DNA of 64,000 nucleotides from Lichenicola sp964247725 (lineage in GTDB: Bacteria; Pseudomonadota; Alphaproteobacteria; Acetobacterales; Acetobacteraceae), in assembly GCA_964247725.1 (NCBI GenBank), contig CAXTVM010000011.1, positions 12,817 through 76,816 of the forward strand, given 5' to 3'. Made by a program: the position numbers and the translations under genes. Within the stretch, counting starts at the first letter, position 1, and each line of letters begins with the position of its first letter. The notes below the pieces were generated by a model. It was not told where the DNA came from. It made no database searches and was given only the letters and a program-made list of their open reading frames with translations. This document shows positions 24,434 to 33,300 of this stretch, piece by piece.

Positions 24434-24901
24434 CTACTGCGTGACGATCTGGCGGGCGAGCGGCGCCAGGCGCGCCATCAGCCGGTTCTGGGTCCAGTTG
24501 GACACGCCGTCGCGGGTCATGACGATCTCGGTGTCCTCGGCCACCGCGTCGAACCGCGCCTGGTCGATCTTCAGCCCCTTGTGGGCGGCGGCCATTGACC
24601 GGCCCTTGTAGGAGCAGGGACCGTCGGCGATCACGCAGACATAGGCCGCGAGCCTCGACTTCAGACGATCGGGGTTGATGTTGTCGAAGTCCGCCTTCAG
24701 CCGTGGGTCGGTCATGTACAGCTCGACGACGCCGTCCACGATGCGATCCACGCCGGGGCGGCCGCCGAGGTCCTCGAACAGGGTGGCGGCGGCGACCGGC
24801 GCCGTGCCGAAGCCGATCCCGGCGGCGGCGGCCAGCGCCAGGATGCCGCCTGCCCGCAGGGCCGGCGCCGCCGGTCTCGATGAAGGACCGAAACGATGCA
24901 T
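24434..24901 (-). CDS. Exported group 1 truncated haemoglobin
   Basis: 155 aa with a clear signal peptide (GGILALAAAAGIGFGTAPVAAA) before the globin domain, so the haem protein is predicted to be periplasmic, which is unusual for globins. Globin features: LFEDLGGRPGVDRIVDGVV, the helix E/F region GRSMAAAHKGLKI with the proximal His (AAAHKGL) and the C-terminal VMTRDGVSNWTQNRL. A CVIADGPCSYKG segment with two Cys could form a disulfide. ATG preceded by AGGAG. Sits between the DUF3034 and cupredoxin genes. Likely ligand O2 or NO (family knowledge). Confidence 0.88.
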   Translation of the reverse strand: MHRFGPSSRPAAPALRAGGILALAAAAGIGFGTAPVAAATLFEDLGGRPGVDRIVDGVVELYMTDPRLKADFDNINPDRLKSRLAAYVCVIADGPCSYKGRSMAAAHKGLKIDQARFDAVAEDTEIVMTRDGVSNWTQNRLMARLAPLARQIVTQ

Positions 24902-24912
24902 GGTGATCTCCT

Positions 24913-25812
24913 TCACAACCCGATCTGCAGGGAGAGATAGACGCCCTGCTGGCGTCCCTGGCCGGCGATGTCGCCGAGATCGGCGAAGGCCAGCGTCGTG
25001 GACAGGTGGTGGTCGACGAAGTAGGCGACGAACAGGTCGTAGGCGTCGCCCTCGTGGGCGAAGCCCAGATTGTCGGGCTTCGAGCGGAAGTCGGCACCGA
25101 TCGCCAGGCGACGGGTGGCCAGGAAGGCGGCCGAGCCCTCGAACTCGGGATGGTAGGAGTCGCTGCGGTCGCCGCCGAAGCCGAGCAGGCCGAACTGGTT
25201 CGCCTTGGTGGCGCGCACCGTCGCGTCGACCAGCAGGCTCTGCGCCAGGAACAGCTTGGTCGCGGCGACATAGAAGTCGGTGCCGGTGGCGCTGCGCGCG
25301 CCGAGCGCCCGCAGCAGGTCGGCGTGGTCGGCGACCTTCTCCTGGACGCCGACCGAGAGCTCCGGGGTCCAGCTGTCCTGGTCGTAGAGCAGGTTGCCGA
25401 ACAGGCGGGTCTTGGCGCCGTAGATGTCCTGGTGGAACTGGTAGCCGCCGCCGAGACCGAGGCGGCGGCCGGTGTCGCCGGTGTCGAACCATTGATGGGT
25501 GTAGGAGAGCTCGACCCGGTCGTACAGGCCGATGCCGGCGCCGGCCGCGTGCAGGGTGAAGTCGGGCAGGGGCACGACGGTGTAGTGGATGTTGCCGCCG
25601 ACGGCGTCGTTGGTCCCGTAGCCGGTGATCACCGCCCAGGGCACCAGGCCGCTGCCGGCAGCACCCTCGATCTCGGTGACGCCGGACGTGGCCAGCAGCC
25701 GGCCGCTGTCCTGCGCCCAGGCGCCGGCAAGCGGGCAGGACGCGAGGCACGACACCAGCAGCAGCATGGCGACCGGGCCGAAGCCCGGCAGATCGCGTGG
25801 TACTGAACGCAC
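24913..25812 (-). CDS. DUF3034 family outer-membrane-like protein
   Basis: Up to 299 aa with a signal peptide (VAMLLLVSCLASCPLAGAWA) and alternating beta-strand pattern to the C-terminus (GVYLSLQIGL), consistent with an outer-membrane barrel; DUF3034 proteins are of unknown function. The start is uncertain: GTG 25812 gives a basic n-region, ATG 25767 starts at the hydrophobic core, and TTG 25830 is possible. Followed by truncated haemoglobin 11 nt downstream, the common arrangement for this family. Probably the first gene of the four-gene unit ending in the GGDEF-EAL protein. Confidence 0.8.
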   Translation of the reverse strand: MRSVPRDLPGFGPVAMLLLVSCLASCPLAGAWAQDSGRLLATSGVTEIEGAAGSGLVPWAVITGYGTNDAVGGNIHYTVVPLPDFTLHAAGAGIGLYDRVELSYTHQWFDTGDTGRRLGLGGGYQFHQDIYGAKTRLFGNLLYDQDSWTPELSVGVQEKVADHADLLRALGARSATGTDFYVAATKLFLAQSLLVDATVRATKANQFGLLGFGGDRSDSYHPEFEGSAAFLATRRLAIGADFRSKPDNLGFAHEGDAYDLFVAYFVDHHLSTTLAFADLGDIAGQGRQQGVYLSLQIGL

Positions 25813-25830
25813 TGTTGCACCATCCCGCAA

Positions 25831-26250
25831 GGTGACCGGGCGCAGGATGCGGCAGACTGCTTAAGATTGGGTTTTCGACACGGTGCGGGATGCATCGAGG
25901 CAACCTGCCGCCGCTGCCATAGGCGGCGGCTCGCAATGCACGCCGCCGGCTTTGTCGGCGTGGCCGGCCCCATCATGGACCGCCAGCTGCGGATGGAGGC
26001 AGATCGGGCGCCGGATGGCGATGGCCTGGGTCGGTCGTCGTTGACGAACCCGGCCGCGATCGGCCTGCGCGGTGCCGCCCCGTTCCCGGTCCGGTCCGGA
26101 AGCGTGCTCAGCGCGTCGTGCTCGGGATCGTCGGAGACCGGCACCTGGTCGCCGGCATCGTTCCCGCCGCCGATATCGACCGGGCCGAACGAGTCGGCGC
26201 CGCAACGGCCGACACCCGGCAGCAGGAACAGGCGGCATCGGCCCCAGGCC
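25831..26250. other. Intergenic region without a supported gene
   Basis: About 420 bp between the divergent DUF3034 and mutarotase genes. Several short open frames exist on both strands but none has a ribosome-binding site, a recognisable motif or composition distinct from noncoding. It should contain the promoter of the DUF3034-haemoglobin unit. Confidence 0.5.
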
Positions 26251-26316
26251 TAGAGCATCATCCGATCGAACAGACTTGTTCGCCCGGATAAAGATGCTTG
26301 CGAGGACAACGAGCTA
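26250..26316. repeat. TAGAGCAT palindromic element, family 2, copy 1
   Basis: Starts CTAGAGCATCATCCGATCGA, has an inner inverted repeat (CGAACAGACTTGTTCG) and ends near GATGCTTGCGAGGACAAC. The copy at 38053-38115 is the same element in reverse orientation with around 80% identity by eye. REP-like sequences of this type are common between genes of alphaproteobacteria. Confidence 0.8.
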
Positions 26317-26358
26317 GAGCATGATCCGTGAGCCTCAAGCGATCGGATCATGCTCTAG
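26313..26358. terminator. Long inverted repeat CTAGAGCATGATCCG...CGGATCATGCTCTAG
   Basis: A 15-bp perfect inverted repeat with a roughly 16-bp loop (26313-26327 and 26344-26358), directly adjoining the family-2 element and sharing its TAGAGCAT terminus. It could fold as a strong hairpin. It is upstream of the mutarotase gene, so a terminator function is uncertain; it may simply be a second repeat copy. Confidence 0.5.
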
Positions 26359-26416
26359 TGGCGACGATGCGGGGTGGTGCAGGGTTGGGCCGTTCATCGG
26401 TTCGGGGGATGCGGCC

Positions 26417-27277
26417 ATGCATCGGTTCGGGAGCGCCCGGCTGCGGGCGGCGGTCGGCGCGGAGGGCGGCGAGCTGGCTTCGATCCGCACCGCGTCGGGA
26501 CGGGAACTGCTGTGGCAGGCAGGTCCGGAGTGGCCGCGGCACGCGCCGATGCTGTTCCCGATCGTCGGCCGGCTCGCCGGCGACACCCTGCGCCACGACG
26601 GCCGCGCGATGCGGATGACCCAGCACGGATTCGCGCGCGACCGCCGCTTCGGCTGGCTCGAACGCGGTGCGGAGGGATGCCGGCTGGTGCTGGAGGACGA
26701 CGCGCAGAGCCGGGCGATCTACCCGTTCCGGTTCCGGCTGGAGGTCGGCTACCGGATCGAGCAGGACCGGCTGACGGTGGAGTATGCGCTGCGCAACACC
26801 GGCGATGCGCTGCTGCCGGCGTCGCTGGGCGCGCATCCGGCGTTCCGCTGGCCGCTGGCGGACGGGCTCGACCGGCTGGCGCACCGGCTGGTGTTCGCAG
26901 AGCCGGAGCCGGCGCCGATCCGGCGCGTCGCCGGCGGGCTGCTGCGGCCGGAGGCGGAGCGGAGCCCGATCCGCGGCCGCGTGCTGGCGCTGCGCCCGGA
27001 GCTGTTCACGGACGACGCGCTGATCCTGGAGCGGCCGGCGAGCTGCTCGGTGCGCTACGAGGCCGAGGACGGCCCGGCGCTCACGGTCGCCTGGCACGGC
27101 ATGCGCGAGCTCGGGATCTGGTCGAAACCGGGTGCCGACTTCCTCTGCATCGAGCCGTGGCACGGGCTGGCCGACCCGGTCGGCTACGAAGGCGACTTCG
27201 CCGACAAGGCGGCCCTGATGCGGCTGCAGCCGGGCGAGACCGCGCATCTGGGCTGGAGCGTGCGGGCGCACGGGTGA
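26417..27277 (+). CDS. Aldose 1-epimerase family protein (LacX-like mutarotase)
   Basis: 286 aa galactose-mutarotase-like beta-sandwich. Features: FPIVGRLAGDTLRHDG near residue 45, the His of MTQHGFARDRRF near 72, GAHPAFRWPL near 143 and the Glu of FLCIEPWHGLADP near 247, matching the catalytic His/Glu arrangement of LacX-type epimerases. Interconverts alpha and beta anomers of a sugar; substrate unknown. The ATG at 26417 was chosen over an upstream one at 26321 because the latter adds repeat-derived sequence. Monocistronic or paired with the following gene (54-bp gap). Confidence 0.85.
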   Translation: MHRFGSARLRAAVGAEGGELASIRTASGRELLWQAGPEWPRHAPMLFPIVGRLAGDTLRHDGRAMRMTQHGFARDRRFGWLERGAEGCRLVLEDDAQSRAIYPFRFRLEVGYRIEQDRLTVEYALRNTGDALLPASLGAHPAFRWPLADGLDRLAHRLVFAEPEPAPIRRVAGGLLRPEAERSPIRGRVLALRPELFTDDALILERPASCSVRYEAEDGPALTVAWHGMRELGIWSKPGADFLCIEPWHGLADPVGYEGDFADKAALMRLQPGETAHLGWSVRAHG

Positions 27278-27331
27278 AACCGCCCCACCCTCCGGCGGTT
27301 TGGACTGCTCACGAAATCAGGAGACCACGCG

Positions 27332-28012
27332 ATGCCCAAGGCCCTGCTGGTGGAGATCGAGGCGAAGCCGGCCGCAGCCGCCGGGATCGCCGACTTCCTG
27401 CGCGATGCGGTGCGGGCGGCAGAGGACGAGCCGCAGACGCGCGACTGGTACGCGCTGCGCTTCGACGACCTGAACTTCGCGATCTTCGACACCTTCGAGG
27501 GCAGCCTCGGCCGGCTGGCGCACCTGGCCGGGTCGATCGGGCGCGGGCTGCTGCTGAAGAGCTTCACCAGCCTGAACGGCATGCCGGGCATCACCGGCGC
27601 CGAGCTGATCGCGGCCAAGCTGCCGACGGCCACGGTCCCGGCGACGCTGGCGTTGCAGGCCTGGATCGAGACCCGGCAGGGCCAGGGGAGGGATTTCGGC
27701 GAATACCTGGTCGAGGCGAAGTCGATGGCCGACCTGGAGCCGGGCACGCTGGCCTGGTATGCGCTGCGGACCCAGCCGAACGGCTTCGCGATCGTGGCCG
27801 CGTTCGCCGACGAGGCGGCGCGGACCGCGCACCTGGAGGGCGAGGCGGCGGCCGGGATGCGGCGGCTGGTCGGGCGCTACCTCGACGCGATGCCGGAGCT
27901 GCGGCCGGCCGAGGTGCTGGCCTGCAAGCAGTCGGGCTGGCTGGAGATGGCCTCAGCCGCGCAGCAGGTGCATGCCGAACAGCCCGAGCGGATCAGTCCA
28001 GAAGCCGGCTGA
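27332..28012 (+). CDS. Tandem antibiotic-biosynthesis-monooxygenase-like (dimeric alpha/beta barrel) protein
   Basis: 226 aa made of two similar halves of about 100 residues, each starting with a VEIEAKPAAAAGIADFL or IETRQGQGRDFGEYLVEAKS type strand-helix, then WYALRFDDLNFAIFDTF / WYALRTQPNGFAIVAAF. This is the ferredoxin-like ABM fold duplicated in one chain, so a single polypeptide could form the barrel that normally needs a dimer. No catalytic residue can be assigned. ATG preceded by AGGAG. Its last 60 bp overlap the 3' end of egtD on the other strand. Confidence 0.75.
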   Translation: MPKALLVEIEAKPAAAAGIADFLRDAVRAAEDEPQTRDWYALRFDDLNFAIFDTFEGSLGRLAHLAGSIGRGLLLKSFTSLNGMPGITGAELIAAKLPTATVPATLALQAWIETRQGQGRDFGEYLVEAKSMADLEPGTLAWYALRTQPNGFAIVAAFADEAARTAHLEGEAAAGMRRLVGRYLDAMPELRPAEVLACKQSGWLEMASAAQQVHAEQPERISPEAG

Positions 28013-28921
28013 GCGCCAGCCGGCGGCGGCGGCGAGCGAGAGGAAGCCGTCCCGGGTGTGCTTGTAGCTGTCCTCGGTATGGATGGTCTCGCCGGCGGCG
28101 AAGGCGATGGCGCGGCCGCCGATCCGCACCGTCTGCGCGCCGCGGCTCTGCAGGTGCATCTCGATCCGGCCCTCGTGGATGTTCCAGACCGCGCGGTGCG
28201 CGAACGCGTCCGGGTCGAAGTCGGCCCCGGTCAGCCGGTTCACGTGGCGCAGGATGTTGCGGTTGAACGCCGCGGTGACGCCGGCCGCGTCGTCATAGGC
28301 CGGGATCATCGTCGCCGGGTCCTTGCGCAGGTCGGTGCCGACGACGAAGGCGGGCGCATCGGTGTGCGACAGCGTATCCCGCACGCCGCGCAGGAACCGC
28401 ACCACCAGCGGCGGCCGGAAGTTGCCGATGGTCGAGCCGGGGAAGAAGCCGAACGCCGGCCGGCCGCGTACCGCGTCCGGCAGCACGAGCGGCAGCAGGA
28501 AGTCGGCGGCGATCGTGCGGACATCGAGCCCCGGATGGCTCGCGCGCATGCGGTCCGCGATCGCCGCCAGCGCCGCCGGGGCGATGTCGACCGGCACGTA
28601 GGCGCCGAAGCGTCCGGTCCCGGCGTCGAGCAACCGCGCCGCCTTGGCCTCGTCGGATGCGCCGTACTCGACGAGTGCGGCGCCGTCCGGGGCCTGCGAC
28701 GCGATCTGGGCGGCATGCCGGTCCAGCAGCGCCAACTCGGCGCGGGTCACGTAGTATTCCGGCAGCTGGGTGATGCGGCCGAACAGCGCGCAGCCGGCCT
28801 CGTCGTAGAACAGCCGGGCGGGCAGCGCCTTCTGCGGCTGCGACAGCGCGGCCACGATCTCGTCGGTCACGGCATCGGTCGCGAGCCGGACCAGGCCGGC
28901 GGCGGGGCTGTCGTCGGGCAT
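27953..28921 (-). CDS. egtD: L-histidine N(alpha)-methyltransferase EgtD
   Basis: 322 aa SAM-dependent enzyme that trimethylates histidine to hercynine, first step of ergothioneine synthesis. Family motifs: LPARLFYDEAGCALFGRITQ and LPEYYVTRAE near the N-terminus, LVEYGASDEAKAARLL (SAM site), YVPVDIAPAAL, FFPGSTIGNF and RHVNRLTGADFD (His-binding region), EDSYKHTRDGF near the C-terminus. Directly downstream of egtB (31 bp). egtC and egtE are not in the window, consistent with the many bacteria that have only the B/D pair locally. Confidence 0.94.
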   Translation of the reverse strand: MPDDSPAAGLVRLATDAVTDEIVAALSQPQKALPARLFYDEAGCALFGRITQLPEYYVTRAELALLDRHAAQIASQAPDGAALVEYGASDEAKAARLLDAGTGRFGAYVPVDIAPAALAAIADRMRASHPGLDVRTIAADFLLPLVLPDAVRGRPAFGFFPGSTIGNFRPPLVVRFLRGVRDTLSHTDAPAFVVGTDLRKDPATMIPAYDDAAGVTAAFNRNILRHVNRLTGADFDPDAFAHRAVWNIHEGRIEMHLQSRGAQTVRIGGRAIAFAAGETIHTEDSYKHTRDGFLSLAAAAGWRSAGFWTDPLGLFGMHLLRG

Positions 28922-28952
28922 TCGGCCAAGCGTCCAGTTCAGACGGGTGCGG

Positions 28953-30167
28953 TCACAGGTCCCGGGCCAGGCGCAGGCCCGTCACCTGCCAGCGCTTGTC
29001 GGGCTGGAAGAAGTTGCGGTAGCTGGCGCGGGCATGGCCGGGCGGCGTCGCGAACGAGCTGCCGCGCAGCACCATCTGGTTGATCATGAACTTGCCGTTG
29101 TACTCGCCGACCGCCCCGGGCGGCGCCCGGAACCCGGGATAGGCCAGGTAGGCGCTGTTGGTCCACTGCCAGGCGTGGCCTTGGAACTCCGGCAGGTCGG
29201 CCTGGGCCGCCTCCAGCTCGGCCTCGGTCGGCAGCCGGGCGCCGGCCCAGCGGGCGAACGCGTCGGCCTCGTACCAGCTGACGTGGCGCACCGGCTGCTC
29301 CGGGTCCACCGGCGCCAGCCCGCCGGGCGAGACGCAGAGCCAGCCGTCCGCGCCGTCCGGCCGCCAGTGCAGCGGCGCCTCCCACCCCTCCAGGCGCGCC
29401 AGCGCGATGCCGTCCGACATCCAGTGCGCGGCGGCGCGGTAGCCGCCGTCGGCCATGAACTCGATCCAGTCGCGGTTGCGCACCAGCCGGCTGGCCAGCG
29501 CGTGCGGCTGCAGCACCTGGTGGTGGCGGGGGAACTCGTTGTCGAAGCCGAAGCCGGCGCCGTTGTGGCCGATGCCGACCAGGCCGCCGGCGCGCTCCAG
29601 GAACCGCGTCGGGCCGGGAGCCGTGGCCGGCGGCCGCCAGCCCGGCAGCACCGCCAGCCCGTCGCCGCGCCAGGCCAGCGGGTTCTGGGCGAAGCCGTGC
29701 AGCATGTCGGTCAGCAGCAGCTCCTGGTGCTGCTGCTCGTGGTGCAGGCCGAGCGTCAGCAGGTCGCGGACGCGGCCGGCCGCGCCGGCGTCCGCCAGCA
29801 GCGCCTCCATGGCGCGGTCGACGTGGGCGCGGTAGCGCCCGACCTCGGCGACGCCGGGTCGGGTGACCAGGCCGCGGCTGCCGCGCGGATAGCGGGTCCC
29901 GGCGCTCTCGTAGTAGGAGTTGAACAGGAAGTTGAAGGCGTCGTCGTAGCCGACATAGTCGGGGTGGTTCGGCTCCAGCACGAAGCGTTCGAAGAACCAG
30001 GTGGTATGGGCGCGATGCCATTTCGCGGGGCTGGCGTCGGCCATCGACTGGATGACCTGGTCCTCCGGCGCCAGGGCGGCGCTCAGCGCCTCGGTGTGGC
30101 CGCGGACCGTGCGGAACGCGTCCAGGACCGGCGACGGCGCCCCGGCCCGCGCTGAAGACTCACCCAT
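28953..30167 (-). CDS. egtB: Ergothioneine biosynthesis sulfoxide synthase EgtB
   Basis: 404 aa iron-dependent enzyme that joins hercynine to a thiol donor. N-terminal DinB-like domain carries the iron-binding His residues: KWHRAHTTWFFE near residue 50 and LGLHHEQQHQELLLTDM near 140. C-terminal formylglycine-generating-enzyme-like domain includes FDNEFPRHHQVL, PVRHVSWYEADAFARWAGAR and MVLRGSSFATPPGHARASYR. ATG at 30167 (GTC ATG GGT GAG) gives the normal family length. First gene of the egtB-egtD unit, divergent from the acyltransferase fusion. Confidence 0.94.
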   Translation of the reverse strand: MGESSARAGAPSPVLDAFRTVRGHTEALSAALAPEDQVIQSMADASPAKWHRAHTTWFFERFVLEPNHPDYVGYDDAFNFLFNSYYESAGTRYPRGSRGLVTRPGVAEVGRYRAHVDRAMEALLADAGAAGRVRDLLTLGLHHEQQHQELLLTDMLHGFAQNPLAWRGDGLAVLPGWRPPATAPGPTRFLERAGGLVGIGHNGAGFGFDNEFPRHHQVLQPHALASRLVRNRDWIEFMADGGYRAAAHWMSDGIALARLEGWEAPLHWRPDGADGWLCVSPGGLAPVDPEQPVRHVSWYEADAFARWAGARLPTEAELEAAQADLPEFQGHAWQWTNSAYLAYPGFRAPPGAVGEYNGKFMINQMVLRGSSFATPPGHARASYRNFFQPDKRWQVTGLRLARDL

Positions 30168-30379
30168 GACCGCCTTGCCTTCGCCATCGGATGGGCCCTG
30201 CCGCCGGGGGGTCCCGCCCGCTCGTCCCGTCCGCCCGCCGTGCCGCCACCGCGTTGCGGCCGGTGGACAAGCCTCGCGCATGCCGGTCCGGGGGGCAAGA
30301 TCCAGCGTCGGCGGGCTGCGCCGCCGGCGGGTCATGCGGTAGAACCGCCGGGATCGCGCCCTTCCGGACGGACCTCGTG

Positions 30380-33300
30380 ATGCAGCCCCTTCTCCTTCTC
30401 GACCGCCGTTTCGCGCCGCTGTTCTGGTGCCAGTTCCTGGCGGCGTTCGGCGACAACCTGCTGCGCAACGCGCTCGGCCTGCTGGCGCTGTGGTCGCCGG
30501 CCGGGGAACGCCAGGGCTGGATGGTGGCCGCGGCGGCCGGCGCATTCGTGGCGCCGTCGATCCTGCTCTCCGGCCTGGGCGGCGCGCTGGCCGACCGCGG
30601 CGACAAGGCGCTGCTGGCGCGCCGGCTGAAGGCGGCCGACATCGCCGTGGCGCTGCTGGCGCTGCTGGCGCTGGCGTCGGGCTCGCTGCCGCTGCTGTTC
30701 GCGAGCCTGGTCGGCGCCGGAGTGGTGGCGGCGCTGTTCGGGCCGGCGAAGTACGCGATCCTGCCGGACCAGCTCGAGCCGGCGCGGCTGCCGGGCGCCA
30801 ACGCGCTGGTCGAGGCGGCGACGTTCGCGGCGATCCTGGGCGGGTCGGTGGCGAGCGGGGTGATCCTCGGCACCGGCGCCGGAACGGCGGTGCCGCGGCT
30901 GGCGATCGGCGCGCTGCTGCTGCTGGCCGCAACGCTGTCCTGGCTGTCGGCGCGCCGGATCCCGCGCCCGCCGGGGGCCGCGTCGGCGGCGCGCCCGCTC
31001 CCGTCGCTGCTGTCCGGCGCGCTGTCGCCGCTGCGCGGGCTGCGGCGCGGGCCGATGCGCCGCGCCGCACTCGGCAACGCCTGGTTCTGGATGAGCGGCA
31101 GCGCGGTGCTGTCGCTGACGCCGGGGCTGGTGCACGCGCTGCCCGGCGGCACGCCGCGCCTGGCCTCGCTCTGCCTGTGCGCGTTCGCGGCCGGCATCGC
31201 CGGCGGCTCGGCGCTGGCCTCGCACCTGAGCGGCGGCCGCATCGTCCTGCTGCTGGCGGCGATGGGTGCAGCCCTGACGGGGCTGTCGCTGGAGGGCCTG
31301 GCCTTGGCGGGGGGCGGCGCGCACGCGCTCTGGCGCCTGCTCGCCCTCCTGGCACTGGCCGCCGCCGGCGGCGGGCTGATCGCGGTGCCGACGCTGGCGG
31401 CGGTGCAGGCGGGGGCAGAGCCCGGCCAGCGCGCCGGCGCCGTCGCCGGCACCAACGTGCTGGCGGCGGCCGGCATGGCGCTGACCGCGGCGCTGCTGGT
31501 CGCGGCGCAGCGGGCGGGGGTGGGCGAGCTGCGGCTGCTCGGGCTGGTCGGCGCCGCCAGCCTGCTGGCAGCCGCCGCGATGCTGGCCCGGCTGTGCCCG
31601 AACCCGGCCGGCGAGCTGTGCTGGGTGCTGCTGCGGCTGGTCTACCGGGTCGAGCTGCGCGGGGCCGAGCACCTGCCGACCGGCGCCAGGCCGGCGATCG
31701 TGACGCCCAACCACGTCAGCTGGCTCGACGCCACGCTGCTGTTCTCGGTCATGGACCGGCCGCTCTACGCGATCGACGCCGGGGTCGCCCGGCTGTGGTT
31801 CGTGCGGCCGTTCCTGCGCGTGGTCGACGCGGTCGCGGTGGAGGCGGCGCATCCGCTGTCGATGCGGCGGATGATCGAGAGGGTCCGGACCGGTCGGCCG
31901 GCGGTGATCTTCCCCGAGGGCCGCATCGCCAGCACCGGCGGGCTGACGCGGGTGCAGGACGGGGCGGCGATGGCGGCCGAGCGGGCCGGCGCGCTGATCG
32001 TGCCGGCCCGCATCGAGGGGCTGGAGGCGACGGTGTTCTCGCGCCTGACCCGAGCCCAGGTCCGCCGCCGGCTGTTCCCGCGCGTGCGGCTGACGATCCT
32101 GCCGGGACGCACGCTGGCGGTGCGCGCCGGCCTGGCCGGTCGGCGGCGCCGCGAGGCGGCGGCCCGCGCGCTGCAGGACCTGATGGCGGAGACGGTGTTC
32201 GCCACCACAGACACCGGCATGACCCTGTTCGAGGCGGTGACGCAGGCGGGGCGCCGGCACGGCATGGGGCGGATCGCGGTGACGGACCCGGTCCGCGGCA
32301 GCCTCAGCTACCGCAAGCTGCTGGCCGGCGCCGCGGTGCTGGGTGCCAGGCTGCGGCCGCATGCCGGCGCCGGCGGGCGGATCGGCCTGATGCTGCCGAC
32401 CGCCAACGCCGCCGCCGCCTGCCTGCTGGGGTGCGCCTCGGCCGGGATCGTGCCGGTGATGCTGAACCCGCGCGGCGGGCTCTCGGCGCTGCGCGCTGCG
32501 ATCGCGGCCACCGGCTTCACCACGCTGGTCACCTCGCGGGCGCTGGTGGCCAAGGCCCGCATCGAGCCGGTGCTGGCGGCGCTGGCGGGCGAGGTGGCGA
32601 TCCTCTACCTGGAGGACCTGGGCGTGCGGTGGCCGGAGCGGCTGCGCGGCCTGCTGCGCCGCGGCCGGCCGCTTAGCCCCGGCACCGATCCGGACCAGGC
32701 CGCCGTGGTGATGATGACGTCCGGCACCTCGGGCCTGCCGAAGGGGGTGGTGCTGAGCCACCGCAATATCCTGGCCAACATCGCCCAGGTGGCGGCGGTG
32801 ATCGATTTCGGGCCGGCCGACCGCATCCTGAACGTGCTGCCGGTGTTCCACGCCTTCGGGCTGACCGCGGGGACCGTGCTGCCGCTGGTGCACGGCGTGC
32901 CGGTGTTCCTGTACCCGTCGCCGCTCGACTACCGCAGCATCCCGGCGGTGGCCTCGGCCTGGCGGCCGACCGCGATGTTCGGCACCAACAGCTTCCTGTC
33001 CGGCTACGCGCGCACCGCGCACCCGAGCGACTTCGCTAGCCTGCGCCTGCTGGTCGCCGGCGCCGAGCCGGTGACCGGCTGGACCCGGCGGATCTGGAAC
33101 GAGCGCTTCGGCCTGCGCGTGCTGGAGGGCTACGGGCTCACCGAGGCGGCGCCGGTGCTGGCGCTGAACACGCCGCTCTCCAACCGCGACGGCACCGTCG
33201 GCCGGCTGTTGCCGGGCCTCTGCACGCGGCTGGCGCCGGTGGAGGGGATGGACCCGGAGGGAGGCAGGACCGGGCGGCTGCTGGTGTCGGGGCCGAACGT

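Noticed and set aside
25867..26253. Open frames of about 125 codons on both strands between the DUF3034 and mutarotase genes
   Set aside because: Neither has a ribosome-binding site, conserved motif or hydrophobic pattern. Both strands are open, as is usual in GC-rich noncoding DNA.
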